NCBI GenBank assembly: GCA_002104905.1
Contig: MCFE01000205.1
Location: 1 to 64,000 of the forward strand
DNA from: Basidiobolus meristosporus CBS 931.73
Lineage: Eukaryota; Basidiobolomycota; Basidiobolomycetes; Basidiobolales; Basidiobolaceae
Length of the DNA stretch: 64,000 nt
Direction: 5' to 3'
Shown here: one piece after another, positions 43,071-55,258 of the stretch
Layout of the letters: each line of letters starts with the position of its first letter
Position numbering within the stretch: the stretch's first letter is position 1
Notes under the pieces: generated by a model
Told to the model about the DNA's origin: nothing
Database searches by the model: none
What the model saw: only the letters and a program-made list of their open reading frames with translations
Program-made: the position numbers and the translations under genes

Positions 43071-43625
43071 TCAAGAACTCAAACAGTTATCAAAATGCCT
43101 TCAGTGGAATTTTGGAATATTAGTAGGCACACCAAGAGGTTGCATCACCTCTTCAGGAGCAATGCTCAAGAAGCGCACATGAGTATTGCAAGGATTTATT
43201 GCAAAGACTTGCAGATAAGGTGATAGACCTCACAGTGCCAGCTGAAGACCAGGACATATGGAAACCAGTGATTAAACAGTGGCATAAAGCCACAGAGTTC
43301 CTGCCTAGGTTGGAGTTGGGCTTAATGATGAAATCAGACACAGAGACTTGTATATGTCAATACAATTGGCAATCAAGGTACTCTGAATGTGTATGATCAG
43401 CCAATGAGTGAGTTTGCAGAGGACCAATCAAACGCCAGTCATGTCATGCTGTGATGAGAGACTTTAATCAAGTGTTTTGAGGAATATGGGGTGTAATAAA
43501 GTTGCAATGGTCTTTGCACAATGTCAAGAGAGGATCAACACCTATTAGCCACATGCCTTTTATTTTGTGATGGCCTTTTGACAGAATCATTGCAATTATT
43601 TCTCATAGGGTAAGGATCACCATGA
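43071..43625 (-). repeat. repeat X, copy 2, with open-frame remnant
   Basis: Inverted copy of repeat X. The opposite (plus) strand carries VIKMPSVEFWNISRHTKRLH, FRSNAQEAHMSIARIYCKDL and, after a frame change, DKVIDLTVPAEDQDIWKPVI. The same protein segment occurs at 60,660-60,470 (minus). I do not recognise the protein. The CCCTATGAGAAATAATTGC terminal-like segment is at 43,610-43,592. Confidence 0.6.
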
Positions 43626-43699
43626 GTATCTACAACACAAAATGAGTAGTACAAGGGACAATTTCAACCCCAAAAAGGTAGATGTTAGAGCTCAGATTA

Positions 43700-44000
43700 T
43701 CTCTTCCAGTAGTATCCTATTATTGCCGTTTTGTCAAGTCATTTGCACATATTTGAGCCCTTTTGACTTATATCCTCAGCAAAGACAGCTCCTTTGTCAC
43801 ACAATACTTGTATCACTGCCTTTCAGACAAGGCACTAGAACATTCAACCTTGACATAGGTTTACTTCCTACACAGATGCTTCAGATTATGCAATTAGGCA
43901 CATGCTAAGCCAAGATCAAGAAGCAAAAGAATATTCAGTTGCTCTTAAGTCTCAGAAAGTGAATGCTGCAAAACAAAACTAGCCAGAGCATGCAAAGGAG
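43700..44000 (+). pseudogene. gypsy-1 RT/RNase H fragment
   Basis: Matches the intact gypsy-1 at about 53,040-53,350 (TTTTGTCAAGTCATTTGCA, TATCCTCAGCAAAGACA, ACAGATGCTTCAGATTATGC, then AACAAAACTAGCCAGAGCATG) with deletions. It stops at the copia-2 LTR at 44005. Confidence 0.75.
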
Positions 44001-44004
44001 ATTC

Positions 44005-44647
44005 TGTTGAAGTATTGAGCTGTTTAATACCATTCAGCAGCAAAAATTTACTTTACAATTCTGGAGTAGTCTTTGCCACTGTGGAACTAATTTACAGCCC
44101 TAACTTTGCCACTTTCTTTAGATCTATCACCTTATTATTATTCCCCTATAGTCAAGATCAAATTAGCACATTTATCAAACATTCCGCACTACCCCTGAAA
44201 CTGTTAGAGAATGCTCCTGATTGCTGAGAAACCATGCTTACTTTCCCTGAGAGAAAAAATTGACTTAAGGCCAGTAAAATACCATTATAGTATCAGCTGA
44301 ATTCCAGGTTTCATAAAATTCCCAACTCTCAAAATCACTGTTCTGAGCTAATGGGCAGGCAGGCAAATAAGCTGTCCAGAAGGACACTAGGCAAACCAGC
44401 ATCCATACAAATTTTGTAACTAAGACACCAGCTGAATACCAGAAAAATACCATCTGAATACCAGCAGAATACCAGCTAAAAGTCAGATGAATTCCAAGTT
44501 TGAGATTTTTCATAGGTTTGTGTTACAGCTGCATTACTTTTACAAAGGTATGAATACTGAGTTTCTTTATAAAAAACCAACAGTTCAAGTTTTATCACTA
44601 TTTCTTGATAAGTTCCTCTTATACAAATCACTTCTTGAGTTGTAATA
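44005..44647 (+). repeat. copia-2 5' LTR with internal insertion
   Basis: TGTTGAAGTATTGAG at the start; the other two copia-2 LTRs show no equivalent of about 44,260-44,520, which holds short repeats of the type ATACCAGCTGAATACCAG. The poly(A)/R region resumes at TGTGTTACAGCTGCATTACTT. The end TTGAGTTGTAATA adjoins the primer site. Confidence 0.78.
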
Positions 44648-44660
44648 GGTCATGAGCCCC
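44648..44660 (+). promoter_or_regulatory. copia-2 primer-binding site, half tRNA-iMet type
   Basis: GGTCATGAGCCCC, one base different from the copia-1 site GGTTATGAGCCCC. It is again complementary to the initiator tRNA-Met anticodon arm, and again includes an ATG (44652). Confidence 0.65.
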
Positions 44661-45280
44661 ACTGGCCATAATATATGTCATAGATAATATCTACCAACAA
44701 ATAGGACAATACAAACATCTTTCCCTTGAAGGAGAGTTTTAATGGGAAGGACTACAGACTTTGGAGAATCAAGATGCAGATTTTCCTTGGGGAAAGAGAT
44801 CTTTGGAATAAAGCAAAATGAAGAGAAGTTGAGCTCAAAGAAGCCGCAGAGGAAGTTGAACAGTTTCAAGTGAAGCAGAGAAAATCCTTTAATGTGATAT
44901 GTATCAATGTGCAAGATTCCTTCATTGGAAAAATTCATGCATCAAATACTGCCAAAGCAGCATGGGAATCCTTGGAGATGAACTCTAGAGCAAAGTTAGT
45001 ACAAAGCAACCTTTATTTGAAATAAAAGTTCTTCAACATGTCAAAGAAGCCAGATGATGAAATGGTACAACTCATTACCAGAATTGAGAGACTTGCCAAA
45101 GTACTTTACAGATTTGACACTGGTATAGATGATGAAGAAAAGATACTCTGCCTGCTTTACAGCTTACCAGACAAGTATGAGTCACTCATATTTCCATTTG
45201 AAAGCAGTGAAGACAATCTGACTTTAGACTATGTCAAAGAAAGACTTATTCATGATGAGCTCAGACATAGTGATTGAGCA
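44652..45280 (+). pseudogene. copia-2 gag
   Basis: Copia Gag remnants: AAEEVEQFQVKQRKSFNVICI, ASNTAKAAWESLEMNS, KFFNMSKKPDDEMVQLITRIE, DEEKILCLLYSLPDKYESLIF and NLTLDYVKERLIHDELRHSD. Stops interrupt the N-terminal part soon after the ATG in the primer site. A degraded zinc knuckle (CCKYCKKPGC-stop-VREC) follows at about 45,365-45,410. Confidence 0.82.
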
Positions 45281-46663
45281 GAGAAAACTGAAGATAACAC
45301 TTTATTCCAATCAGAATAGCACACAGAAAAGAAGGAAAAACCACAAAACCAAAGAAACCTGGTTGCTGTAAATACTGTAAGAAGCCAGGATGCTAGGTAA
45401 GAGAATGCAATACAAAACAAGCTGATTAAAAGCAGAAACTAGAGCAGGCACACCATAAAACTACTGATTAACAGTTAGTTTTAACTGAACAAGAGAGTGC
45501 AAGTAACTAAAGTAATGAATTGCATACTGACTCTGGAGCATCATGGCTGGTTTGGGGTGCCAAGGAGTAGGTCCAAAACTTAGCAACTATTTGCTTGAGA
45601 AAGGTTTGTCTGGGAGACAATTCTGCACTGGAAGCTACCACCAGTAGGTCCATACAGCTAAATGTCAGAAAATCTCAGGGGCAACAACCACAAAACTGAC
45701 TGACATATTCTATGTGCCTGGAATAGACAAGAACCTACTCTCAGTCAGTAAAGCAACTGCTCAGGAACTGAAATCTGTTTTACTAAGCTGCACAGCTCAA
45801 TAATAAGTGTAGATAGACAAATATTTGCTTTGGGAATCAGAAATCACAATTTGTACAAGTTACAGTGCAAGATCACTGTGCCTGAGTATGTCAGCATTAC
45901 TGAAACTGATGAAACTAAATGGTGAGCATGACATAGGAGTCTAGGACACATTGGAGAACAGAGAATGAGTTAATTGGTAAATATTAGCTTGTACTAGGCC
46001 TAAGTTACTTAACTCTATTTAATTGAATATCTGTAAGGCATGCTCATATAAAACAATCTAGGTAATGTTTTGGGAGCTTGGCAGGCATCTATATTACCAA
46101 AATACTGGCTATTGTACACTTGGACATATGTATCACCATCTAAACACTGTCCTTTGGAGCAAAGGGATACTTTATGAAGATTATTGATGACAAGACAAGA
46201 TATACATGGGTGTACTTCCACCAAACAACATATAAGGCTTGAGAGACACAAAGCACTCAGGAACATGGTAAAGTCACAAACTGGGTGTAGATTGAATTTA
46301 CTTCAAAGTAACAATAGAGGGGAATACTGCTGAATGGAGCTTGCAAAATACTGCTCATCTTCTGGTCTAATTCTATAGTCCGCTGTTTAGCATACTCCAC
46401 AGCCAAATGCAGTATCAGAACATGCAAATAAAATAATAGTTGCAATGGGAAGATTTATGCTTCATGATAAGGGAACTGACTACCCATTTTGGGCTGAATC
46501 TGCTGCTACTGCAGTATGCACCAAGAATAGATGTCTATCAATAGTGCTACATGCTTCCACATCCTTTGAAGCATATACATGCAAAAAACTAGTCCTACAG
46601 CCCATCAGGATCTTGAGCAGTGATGTTTTTATTACATTCCCCACAAAATATACTGAAAATTGA
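45281..46663 (+). pseudogene. copia-2 protease and integrase remnant
   Basis: Weak protease site (DSGASWLV at about 45,530), FYVPGIDKNLLSVSKAT (about 45,700-45,760), the pre-integrase W/HRSLGHIGEQRMS region at 45,930, an integrase remnant at 46,170-46,230 (KIIDDKTRYTWVYF), and GRFMLHDKGTDYPFWAESAATAVCTKNR at 46,448 onward. It is heavily interrupted. Confidence 0.72.
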
Positions 46664-46765
46664 TACCAAAGATTATAAAATGGATCTTTCTTAAATATTC
46701 TGAGGAAACTGGAGGGTAGAGAGTGAATGATGGCGAAATTTAAAAGCAGATGAAAAGCAGAGATG

Positions 46766-47112
46766 TTGTAGAGGAACAAAAAGTTTAGCTAGTATTGTAT
46801 TTGATGAAACCTAACTTGCTTTTTATTGAGGTTCCAGCAGCTTATTTAATATGTTTTGCTAGATCAATTGCTGACTAATTGCTTTTCACAATGTAGGTTG
46901 TGGCTGATGAGTTGCCTGATTACATCCTCATCACCCAATAAGATCTTACTTAATATATCAATATCTGTATGATAAACATCTGCTGATTCATTTGCTGACT
47001 AATGCCACTGATTTGATAGATGACACTGATATGCTGATAGGCTAAGCATATACCCAATTGATTTGACTAAAAACTGATCCACCTTAAAATATTAAAGCAG
47101 AATATCATAACA
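46766..47112 (-). repeat. gypsy-1 copy B 3' LTR
   Basis: Reverse complement of the gypsy-1 LTR from the GTTGTAGAGG region to CATAACA, short of about 25 bp at the left. PPT (ttctctcctacta) follows. Confidence 0.83.
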
Positions 47113-47124
47113 TTCTCTCCTACT

Positions 47125-48890
47125 AAGGTTGAGTTGGTTCTCCTGAAACTCTTTTCTTATTGATTCCAGAATCTTGATAGCTTAGTATTGTGGCAAGTCT
47201 TGCAAGCTTGAGTCTGTGGCTATGAATTAAATCTTCCCGGATATTTTGTAGATTGTCCACCAGTTAGTAAGGTGCAAATGGACATTCTCTGATTATCTTA
47301 AGAAGTCCCATCCATTGTGGCTCAAGCTTCCTCCAAGTGTTGTTTCTCAGCAATACAAAGTTCCCAGCTATCAATGCTTCTGGTGATATAGTCTTATCAA
47401 ATCCCTGCTTCATCTTGTCTGCACTTTGATATACTTTGGCCTGTGCCTCTTATTGACTTTGTTCCGGCTGCCAGTGTCTACTTGGCCAACAGAGCTCATC
47501 CTTTAAGGTGTGTGTAAGCTTTGGTCATGTCAGATCTCCTGGAGTCCTTGGTTCACATCCATACACTAAGTAAAATGGCTATTATTGGGTGGTGTAATGT
47601 ACTCTTATACTGCACAGAAAAGTGCTTGGTCTAGATATTCATCCCATCTACCTACAGCTCCACTTGCATACTTGGTCAGCATTTTCCAAATAAGTCATTA
47701 ATCTGCTCAGTGACTCCATTAGTTCTAGGATGATATGTCAAAGTTTTCAAGTGTCTGATCTACTGCAGTTCCATGTAAGCTTCCAATGTCTTTGCCATAA
47801 AGTTTGCTCCTCTATTGAATTAACTCTCTACAGGGCATTTAAACTTCATTAGGATCTCTTGGTAGATGAAACTTGTATCTTCTTGTTCACTGGCTACAGT
47901 TGCTGCTTTTGCCACTGGCCATTTGGTGGCATTGTCAATTGCTACTAGGATTCAACAGTTTTAAATCCTTGTAGTTGGCAGTCTTCCAATAAAGTCAAAT
48001 CCCCATCTTGTAAATGGTCTTAGAAGCTCCACGGAAAATTGTCTGGCAATTCTTTGTAGTTGGCCTTGATTGATTTGGCAATTTGGGCATGCTTTCACTG
48101 TCCTCACAATGTCTTGTTTCATTCTGAGCCATCATGCGCTGGCTTTCATAAGGCTATAGGTTCCTCAATTCCAAGATGTCTATATCCACTGTGTAGCTTA
48201 TATATTAAATCCAGGCAAGAAATGTGGGGTCAATAGGCAATAGAGCTTCCATGAACAATTTGGCAGAGTGTTTCATCATGTACCACAAATTTGCTGGCTT
48301 TGTCCCAGATTATCTTCTTGATCTCTTCTTCTTCCTCATTAGGAAGTCTTGGTCCTCCAAGTATTTTGTTAATACGCTAAGCCAATAATTGATGCACCAA
48401 GTTGAGTTGTGCAACTTGTTCTAATCTTGATAAGGCATCAGCAATTGTGTTCTTTTTCCCAGGATAATAGACAATATCCTGGTCAAATTGCTGAATGTAT
48501 TCACTCCATCTTTTCATTTATCCAGAGAATACCTTCTGAGTAAATATATACTTGAGTGAGGTGTGGTCAGTCTTCACAGTGCACTTGACTCCTTCAATAT
48601 AGCATCTCCAGGCTTTCAAACAGTGTATTATGGCAAGTATCTCCTTCTCATGCACTGGATAGTTCTGTTCTGTTGAGTTCAGTTTCTTGAACTCAACAGC
48701 AACTGGGTAGTACTTTCCCTCCTGTTCTTGGCTCAGTACTCAACCAATTACATAGTCTGAAGCATCTGTACACAGAGTGACTCTTTTCTGAAGTCTGGGA
48801 TTCTTAAGGTTAGTATCTTAGCAAGTTCATTCTTGAGTATCTGAAAGGCAGTCTCATAGGCTATTTCTCACTTCATGGTGTTGCTTCTCT
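47125..48890 (-). pseudogene. gypsy-1 B integrase and RNase H
   Basis: Minus-strand sequence aligned with 53,160-54,860 of the intact copy; recognisable words include the integrase C-terminal region, TRWPVAKAA-like, QINQGQLQRI-like and, in RNase [20 protein letters not shown] and DALSRLEQVAQL. No long frame remains. Confidence 0.75.
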
Positions 48891-50315
48891 TGAGAATATC
48901 AGCTAAAGGGGCCACAATACTTGCAAAAGACTTGACACATATCCAATCATAGGAAACCATTCAAAGGAATGATCTGAGTTCTGATATGCTATGGGGCTGC
49001 CTCAGATTCTTGATGACGTCAACCTTCTTAGGGTCTAATGTCACTCCTTTGCTAGTCACTATGTGTCCCAGGTATTCAACATGTTCCTTGGGGAATTTGC
49101 ACTATGCTAGCTTGCTGTGCAGCTTGTTTTCTCTTAGCTTCTTCAAGACCTTTTCAATTTGCACCAAGTGCTCCTCTTCTGTCTTGCTGTATATCTATAT
49201 GTCATCTAGGTGGACTACAACAAACTTGTCTAGGTATTCCTGGAAGACTGTTTGCATCAAGGTCATGATTGTTGCAGGGGCATTGGTGCGGCCAATACTC
49301 ATGACTGGGTACTTATAGTGTCCATATCTGGTCCTGAATGCTGTCTTAAGGATGTCTTCTGATTTCACCCTAATCTGGATGTATCCATATATGAGGTCAA
49401 TCTTACTGAATAAAGTGGCTCCATTGAGTTGGTCCAAAAGCTCATCAATTTAAGACATGATGTACTTATTCCTCATGGTCACTGAGCTGAGGGCACTATA
49501 GTCCATGCACATCCTGAGTATTAGATCCTTCTTTTTCATAAAAAGTACTGGTGTTCCCCAAAGTGATTTGCTGAGTCTGATATATCCTTGCTCCAATATG
49601 GGATCTATTTGTCTCTTCATCTCTTCCAACTGGAGTGGCTCATTCTGGAAGGTGTCTCACTCAATGGAGGGCTATCTCCAGTGTCAATAGCATGATCCAC
49701 ATCTCTGACTGGTGGTAGGAATACAAGTTCCTCTGGAAATATGTCTGAATATTGCTTCAGAGAGTTTGCACCTTTTGCAATGCTGGAATAGAGGAATCCT
49801 CCTGTAATACTGCCATGAGTAAAATCTGGGTACCTTTTCTAAGTGATCTACAGAACTGTGTCTTGCTAAGTTCACTTGTTTCATACACCTTGGAATTGAC
49901 TAAGATGAGATCCAGCCCGGCAGGTAATAGCTCATAGGCCTTGTTCTCCTTCTGGATATGAATAGCGTGGGTTCTCCAGGTGATTGATGGTTTATGACAA
50001 AATAGCCAGGTTTTTCCAAGTACAAAGTCAAACTTGCAGTCCCAAATTTATATGCCTTAAGGTCTTCTTCATAGTCATTGATCTTCATCCTTACTGGCTG
50101 AGTAAGATAGCTGATTATGTGACAGTTCCCATCAGCTGTTGAGACTGAAGTTGATATTGTGGGTTCTGAGTTAATTCCAGCCTTCAAAGCAAATTGCACT
50201 GACATGTACACATACAATGCTCCTGAGTCAATCATGATGTTGACAGGTACTCCATCAATTTCTCCATTCAGATAAATAGTTTTCCTGAGTTTGAGGTCAT
50301 CTGGGATAGGTATTG
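48891..50315 (-). pseudogene. gypsy-1 B RT and protease
   Basis: RT 49437-49195 and beyond ([26 protein letters not shown] at the catalytic site), 468 bp of it identical to copy A. Protease region 50,235-49,900 with [22 protein letters not shown], where DSGAS is DSGAL. The frame ends at the insertion of copy C (50,315). Confidence 0.85.
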
Positions 50316-50683
50316 TGTTATGATCTGCCGCTTGAATGTTTAAGTTAGATCAGTTTTTAGTCAAATCAATTAGTATATGTTTAGGTTATCAGTATATCAG
50401 TATTATCTATGAAATCAGTAGCATTAGTCAGCAAATGAATCAGCAGATCCTTATCAGACAGAAATAGATATATTAAGTAGGATCTTATTGGGTGATGATG
50501 ATGCAATCAAATGAGTCATCAGCCACAACCTACATTAGGAAATACAATTAGTCAGCAATTGATCTGGCAAAATGTATATAAGGAGCTGCTGGAACCTCAA
50601 TAAAAATCAGTTCAAGTTTTAGTGAATACAATACTAGCTAAACTCCCTATTCCTCTACAACTCTTATACCAAGACTTGTAACA
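50316..50683 (+). repeat. gypsy-1 C 5' LTR
   Basis: 368 bp, TGTTATGATCTGCC to ACTTGTAACA. TATATAAGG (about 50,576-50,584) and CAATAAA (about 50,606-50,612) fit a TATA box and poly(A) signal. Confidence 0.93.
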
Positions 50684-50684
50684 T

Positions 50685-50695
50685 TGGTAGCAGCG
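50685..50695 (+). promoter_or_regulatory. gypsy-1 primer-binding site
   Basis: TGGTAGCAGCG starts 2 nt after the LTR. The implied tRNA 3' end CGCTGCTACCA, with an A1:U72 acceptor pair, fits an eukaryotic initiator tRNA-Met; the tRNA gene of this organism is not in the window. Confidence 0.65.
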
Positions 50696-50742
50696 ATAAC
50701 CAGAAACCTCCCTCCTGAAGAAAAGAAGAAACCACCCTCAAG

Positions 50743-53700
50743 ATGTTGGACAATCAAGAATGGAAGAATGCCATGCAGCAAATCCTGGCCCAACAGCAAC
50801 AGCTACTCCAGATCCTCAGCCAACAGCAACAAGGAATGACTACCATGGCTCAAAGCCAACAAAGCCCTGTCAAGAGCAACTTTAGTGTGAAGGTCAACCG
50901 GTACCATGGCAGAGTCAATGAAAACCTGGGAACTTGGCTCTTTCAGATTGAAGAAGCTTTTAAAGCTAAAGGAATTGCTCCAGAGAGCAAGTTGCATTAT
51001 GCAGCTTCTTACCTGGCAGATGCAGCTTTACAGTGGTACCACAACAAGATCAGGTCAGCTACTATGATGGGATGCTCAACAATCTCTACCTGGGATGAGT
51101 TTGTGTTGGAAATTCAGGATGCTTTTGAACCTCCACACCAGCAGACACTACTAAGAAGGAAGTTAAAGACACTCAGACAGAAAGGAATGGTGCAAGAATA
51201 CATCTATGAGTACAGATGTCTACTTGGACAAATTGAAAGAATGGACCCCTTGGATCAAGTTGAATACTTTATTGATGGGTTGAAAGAAAGAACTCGCAAG
51301 GAAGTCAATTACCGAAGACCTCAGACTATTGAAGAAGCCATCAAGATTGCCATTGACTATGACTCAGCTATGTTTGGAGTTGGGAAGCCTACAGTGACTA
51401 ATCAGAAAGGCTATAATCATTATGAAAGAAGACAATCAGAAGCAGTACCAATGGAAATAGACGCTATGCAGAAGAATCCCTCCTCAGAAGAATGCAAGAA
51501 GAGAGGACTTTGCTTCAATTGCCACCAGCAGGGACATATTGCAAAGTACTGCCCTCAGAGAAGAAATGGACACCAGCCAACAAGAACCTTCTACCATATT
51601 GAGTCCCATGAACACAGTAATGTGGAAGATGAGCTTGAAGAAGACTCGGAACTCACCTTCCATATGACAGAAGAGTACTTGTCCCAAATGACTTCAAACT
51701 CAGGGAAGTTATTGTACTTGAATGGAGTAATCAATGGAGTACCTGCCAAGATCATGATTGACTCAGGAGCATCGCATGAATACATGTCAGAGCAATTTGC
51801 TTTGAAAGCTGGAATCAACTCGGAACCTACCAAATCAACTTCAGTTTCCACAGCTGATGGGAACTCCCACATAATCAACCGTATTACCCAGCCAGTAAGA
51901 ATGAAGATCAATGACTATGAAGAAGACCTACAGGCTTATATATTTGGGAACTGCAAGTTTGACCTTGTACTTGGAAAAACCTGGCTATTTTGTCGTAATC
52001 CATCAATCAACTGGAGAACCCATGCTACTCAGATTCAAAAAGACAACAAGACCTATGAGCTATTACCTGCCATGCTGGATTTCAACTTGGTCAATTCCAG
52101 TGTGTGTGAGACAAGTGAACTTAGCAAGACCCAGTTCTGTAGAGCACTTAGAAAAGGTACCGAGATGTTCCTCATGGCGGTATTACAGGAGGATTCCTCT
52201 ACCCCAGCACCCCAGCAGGTCCAGACTCTCTTGAAGAAATATTTAGACGTGTTTCCAGATGAGCTTGTAAGCCTACCACCAGTCAGAGACGTGGATCATG
52301 CCATTGACACAGGAGATAGCCCTCCAGTGAGCAAGACACCTTACAGAATGAGTCCATTAGAATTGGAGGAAATGAAGAGACAAATTGATCAGCTATTGGA
52401 GCAAGGATACATTAGGCCCAGCAAGTCACCCTGGGGAGCACCAGTGCTTTTTGTGAAAAAGAAGGATGGAACACTTAGGATGTGCATTGACTACAGAGCC
52501 CTGAACTCAGTTACTGTCAAGAATAAGTACCCCATACCTCGGATTGATGAGCTTTTAGACCAACTTAATGGAGCCACTATTTTCAGCAAGATTGACCTCA
52601 TGTCAGGATACAACCAGATTAGGGTGAAACCAGAAGATATCCCTAAGACAGCATTCAGGACCAGATATGGACATTACGAGTATTTAGTCATGAGTTTTGG
52701 CCTCACTAATGCCCCTGCAACATTCATGACGCTGATGCAGACTGTCTTTCAGGAGTACTTAGACAAGTTTGTGATAATCTACCTGGATGACATATTGATA
52801 TACAGCAAGACAGAAAAGGATCACATGGTACACATTGAAAAGGTGTTGAAGAAACTAAGAGAGAACAAGCTATATGGCAAGCTAGCCAAGTGTGAATTCT
52901 TCAAGGAACACGTAGAATATCTGGGACACATAGTGACTAGCACAGGAGTAACCTTAGACCCCAAGAAGGTGGAAGTAATCAAGAATTTGAAGCAGCCCCA
53001 TAGCATATCAGAACTCAGATCCTTCCTTGGAATGGTTTCCTATTATCGGAGATTTGTCAAGTCATTTGCAAGTATTGCAGCCCCTTTAACTGATATCCTC
53101 AAGAAAGACAATACCTACAAGTGGGACATAGCTTGTGAGACTGCCTTCCAGACGCTAAAGAATGAACTTGCTAAGTTGCCAAGCTTAAGAATACCAGACT
53201 TCAGAAAAGAGTTCACTCTATGCACAGATGCTTCAGATTACGCAATTGGTGGAGTGCTGAGCCAAGAACACGAGGGAAAGGACTACCCTGTTGCCTTTGA
53301 ATCCAAGAAACTGAACTCAGCAGAACAAAACTATCCAGTCCATGAGAAGGAGATGCTTGCTATAATACACTGTTTGAAGACATGGAGATGCTATATTGAA
53401 GGAGTCAAATGCACTGTGAAGACTGATCATGCCTCCCTCAAGTATATATTTACTCAGAAGGTACTCTCTAGAAGAATGACAAGATGGAGTGAATACATTC
53501 AGCAATTTGACCTGGAGATTGTCTACTGCCCTGGAAAAAACAACACGGTTGCTGATGCCTTATCAAGATTAGATCAAGTTGCACAACTCAACTTGGTGCA
53601 TGAATCAGATTGGCCTAACCTATTACCAAAGTACTTGGAGGACCAAGCCATTCCTAATGAGGTGGATGAAGATATCAAGAAGATAATCCGGGATGAAGCC

Positions 53701-54876
53701 AGCAAATTTGTTGTACAGGATGAAACACTCTGCCGAATTGTTGATGGAAGCCCTATTGCCTATTGTCCTTATGTTGCTCGCCTGGATTTAATACATAAGC
53801 TACACAATGGATATGGACATCTTGGGATTGAAGGAACCTATAGCCTTGTGAAAGCCAGAGCATGGTGGCCCAGAATGAAACAAGATATTGAGAAGCTAGT
53901 GAAAACATGCCCAAACTGCCAAATCAATCAGGGCCAGCCACAAAGAATTGCCGAACTCTTCCCTTTGGAGCCTGTCAGACCATTTGAGAGATGGGGAATT
54001 GACTTTATTGGAAGACTGCCAACTACCAGGAAATGTAACCGTTGGATCCTAGTAGCTATTGACCATGCCACTAAATGGCCAGTTGCTAAAGCCGTACCAA
54101 TAGCCAGTGAACAAGAAGTTGCAAGTTTCATTTACCATGAGATCCTGATGAAGTTTGGATGCCCTGTGGAGATCTTATCCGATAGAGGTGCAAACTTTAT
54201 GGCAAAGACATTAGAGGCTTACCTGGAAATGCAGCAGATCAGACACTTGAAAACCTCGGCATATCACCCCAGAACTAATGGAGTCACTGAGCGGTTTAAT
54301 GGATTATTTGGAAAAATGCTGACTAAGTATGCAAATGGAGTTGTCAGTAGATGGGATGAGTATATAGACCAAGCACTCTTTGCATGCAGAGTCAGAGTAC
54401 ACAACACCACCCAGCAATCACCATTTTACTTAGTTTATGGATGTGAACCTAGGATTCCAGGAGATCTCACACAACCCAAGCTTACAGATGCCTTAGAAGA
54501 TGAACTTAGTCAGCCAAGTAGACACCAGCAACTGGAACAAAGACGTCAAGAGGCACAGACCAAAGTATCTCAAAGTGCAGAAAAGATGAAGCAGAGATTT
54601 GATAAGACTATAGCACCAGAAGCATTGACAGTTGGGAACTTTGTATTGCTAAGAAACAACACTCGGAAGAAGTTTGAGCCACAATGGACAGGACCATTCA
54701 AGATCATCAGAGAATGTCCATTTGCAACTTACCAACTGGTGGACAAGCAAGGTAATATCCGGGAAGACTTAGTGCATAGGGACAGACTCAAGCTTGCAAG
54801 ACTTGCTGATAATACTGAACCATCAAGATATTGGTATCACAAGAAAAGAGATTCAGGAGAACCCTCTCAACTTTAG
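50743..54876 (+). CDS. gypsy-1 Gag-Pol polyprotein (intact)
   Basis: A single frame of 1377 residues with no gag/pol frameshift. In order: a Gln-rich N-terminus (about 14-42); retrotransposon Gag ([27 protein letters not shown]); CCHC knuckle [14 protein letters not shown] (257-270); protease DSGAS (340-344); RT with catalytic YLDD (680-683); RNase H with CTDASD (827-832) and ADALSRL; integrase with the HHCC zinc site (H about 1021 to CPNC about 1056-1059) and DDE residues D1087, D1147, E1183 (35 residues between the last two); then a GPY/F-like module ([10 protein letters not shown]) ending [10 protein letters not shown]. No chromodomain follows. The start is the first ATG after the primer site. 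As a retroelement it makes Gag particles, copies its RNA and integrates cDNA. Confidence 0.96.
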   Translation: MLDNQEWKNAMQQILAQQQQLLQILSQQQQGMTTMAQSQQSPVKSNFSVKVNRYHGRVNENLGTWLFQIEEAFKAKGIAPESKLHYAASYLADAALQWYHNKIRSATMMGCSTISTWDEFVLEIQDAFEPPHQQTLLRRKLKTLRQKGMVQEYIYEYRCLLGQIERMDPLDQVEYFIDGLKERTRKEVNYRRPQTIEEAIKIAIDYDSAMFGVGKPTVTNQKGYNHYERRQSEAVPMEIDAMQKNPSSEECKKRGLCFNCHQQGHIAKYCPQRRNGHQPTRTFYHIESHEHSNVEDELEEDSELTFHMTEEYLSQMTSNSGKLLYLNGVINGVPAKIMIDSGASHEYMSEQFALKAGINSEPTKSTSVSTADGNSHIINRITQPVRMKINDYEEDLQAYIFGNCKFDLVLGKTWLFCRNPSINWRTHATQIQKDNKTYELLPAMLDFNLVNSSVCETSELSKTQFCRALRKGTEMFLMAVLQEDSSTPAPQQVQTLLKKYLDVFPDELVSLPPVRDVDHAIDTGDSPPVSKTPYRMSPLELEEMKRQIDQLLEQGYIRPSKSPWGAPVLFVKKKDGTLRMCIDYRALNSVTVKNKYPIPRIDELLDQLNGATIFSKIDLMSGYNQIRVKPEDIPKTAFRTRYGHYEYLVMSFGLTNAPATFMTLMQTVFQEYLDKFVIIYLDDILIYSKTEKDHMVHIEKVLKKLRENKLYGKLAKCEFFKEHVEYLGHIVTSTGVTLDPKKVEVIKNLKQPHSISELRSFLGMVSYYRRFVKSFASIAAPLTDILKKDNTYKWDIACETAFQTLKNELAKLPSLRIPDFRKEFTLCTDASDYAIGGVLSQEHEGKDYPVAFESKKLNSAEQNYPVHEKEMLAIIHCLKTWRCYIEGVKCTVKTDHASLKYIFTQKVLSRRMTRWSEYIQQFDLEIVYCPGKNNTVADALSRLDQVAQLNLVHESDWPNLLPKYLEDQAIPNEVDEDIKKIIRDEASKFVVQDETLCRIVDGSPIAYCPYVARLDLIHKLHNGYGHLGIEGTYSLVKARAWWPRMKQDIEKLVKTCPNCQINQGQPQRIAELFPLEPVRPFERWGIDFIGRLPTTRKCNRWILVAIDHATKWPVAKAVPIASEQEVASFIYHEILMKFGCPVEILSDRGANFMAKTLEAYLEMQQIRHLKTSAYHPRTNGVTERFNGLFGKMLTKYANGVVSRWDEYIDQALFACRVRVHNTTQQSPFYLVYGCEPRIPGDLTQPKLTDALEDELSQPSRHQQLEQRRQEAQTKVSQSAEKMKQRFDKTIAPEALTVGNFVLLRNNTRKKFEPQWTGPFKIIRECPFATYQLVDKQGNIREDLVHRDRLKLARLADNTEPSRYWYHKKRDSGEPSQL

Positions 54877-54886
54877 TAGGGGAGAA

Positions 54887-55254
54887 TGTTATGATCCGCC
54901 GCTTGAATGTTTAAGTTAGATCAGTTTTTAGTCAAATCAATTAGTATATGTTTAGGTTATCAGTATATCAGTATTATCTATGAAATCAGTAGCATTAGTC
55001 AGCAAATGAATCAGCAGATCCTTATCAGACAGAAATAGATATATTAAGTAGGATCTTATTGGGTGATGATGATGCAATCAAATGAGTCATCAGCCACAAC
55101 CTACATTAGGAAATACAATTAGTCAGCAATTGATCTGGCAAAATGTATATAAGGAGCTGCTGGAACCTCAATAAAAATCAGTTCAAGTTTTAGTGAATAC
55201 AATACTAGCTAAACTCCCTATTCCTCTACAACTCTTATACCAAGACTTGTAACA
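54887..55254 (+). repeat. gypsy-1 C 3' LTR
   Basis: 368 bp, same as the 5' LTR apart from C at 54897, directly after the PPT and followed by attg. Confidence 0.93.
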
Positions 55255-55258
55255 ATTG

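Larger units (their letters stand above)
44005..46663 (+). mobile_element. copia-2 retrotransposon, 3'-truncated, decayed
   Basis: 5' LTR (44005-44647), primer site, gag, protease and integrase on the plus strand; RT, RNase H and the 3' LTR are missing because gypsy-1 copy B begins at 46,766. The coding part has many stops. Confidence 0.82.
50316..55254 (+). mobile_element. gypsy-1 copy C, intact Ty3/gypsy retrotransposon
   Basis: 4939 bp with 368-bp LTRs, a primer site, one uninterrupted polyprotein, a PPT (AGTAGGGGAGAA, 54875-54886) and a 4-bp target duplication attg (50312-50315 and 55255-55258). The LTRs differ at one position that I found (50326 T, 54897 C). All enzymatic motifs are kept, so the copy is probably recent and may be active. 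It lies inside a decayed minus-strand copy of its own family. Confidence 0.95.

Noticed and set aside
35588-50315. RIP-type C-to-T mutation as the cause of decay
   Set aside because: I could not compute dinucleotide indices, and the differences from the intact copy that I inspected were mixed substitutions and indels.
54790-54876. Chromodomain at the gypsy-1 C-terminus
   Set aside because: Only about 20-25 residues follow the GPY/F-like module and they lack the aromatic pattern of a chromodomain.
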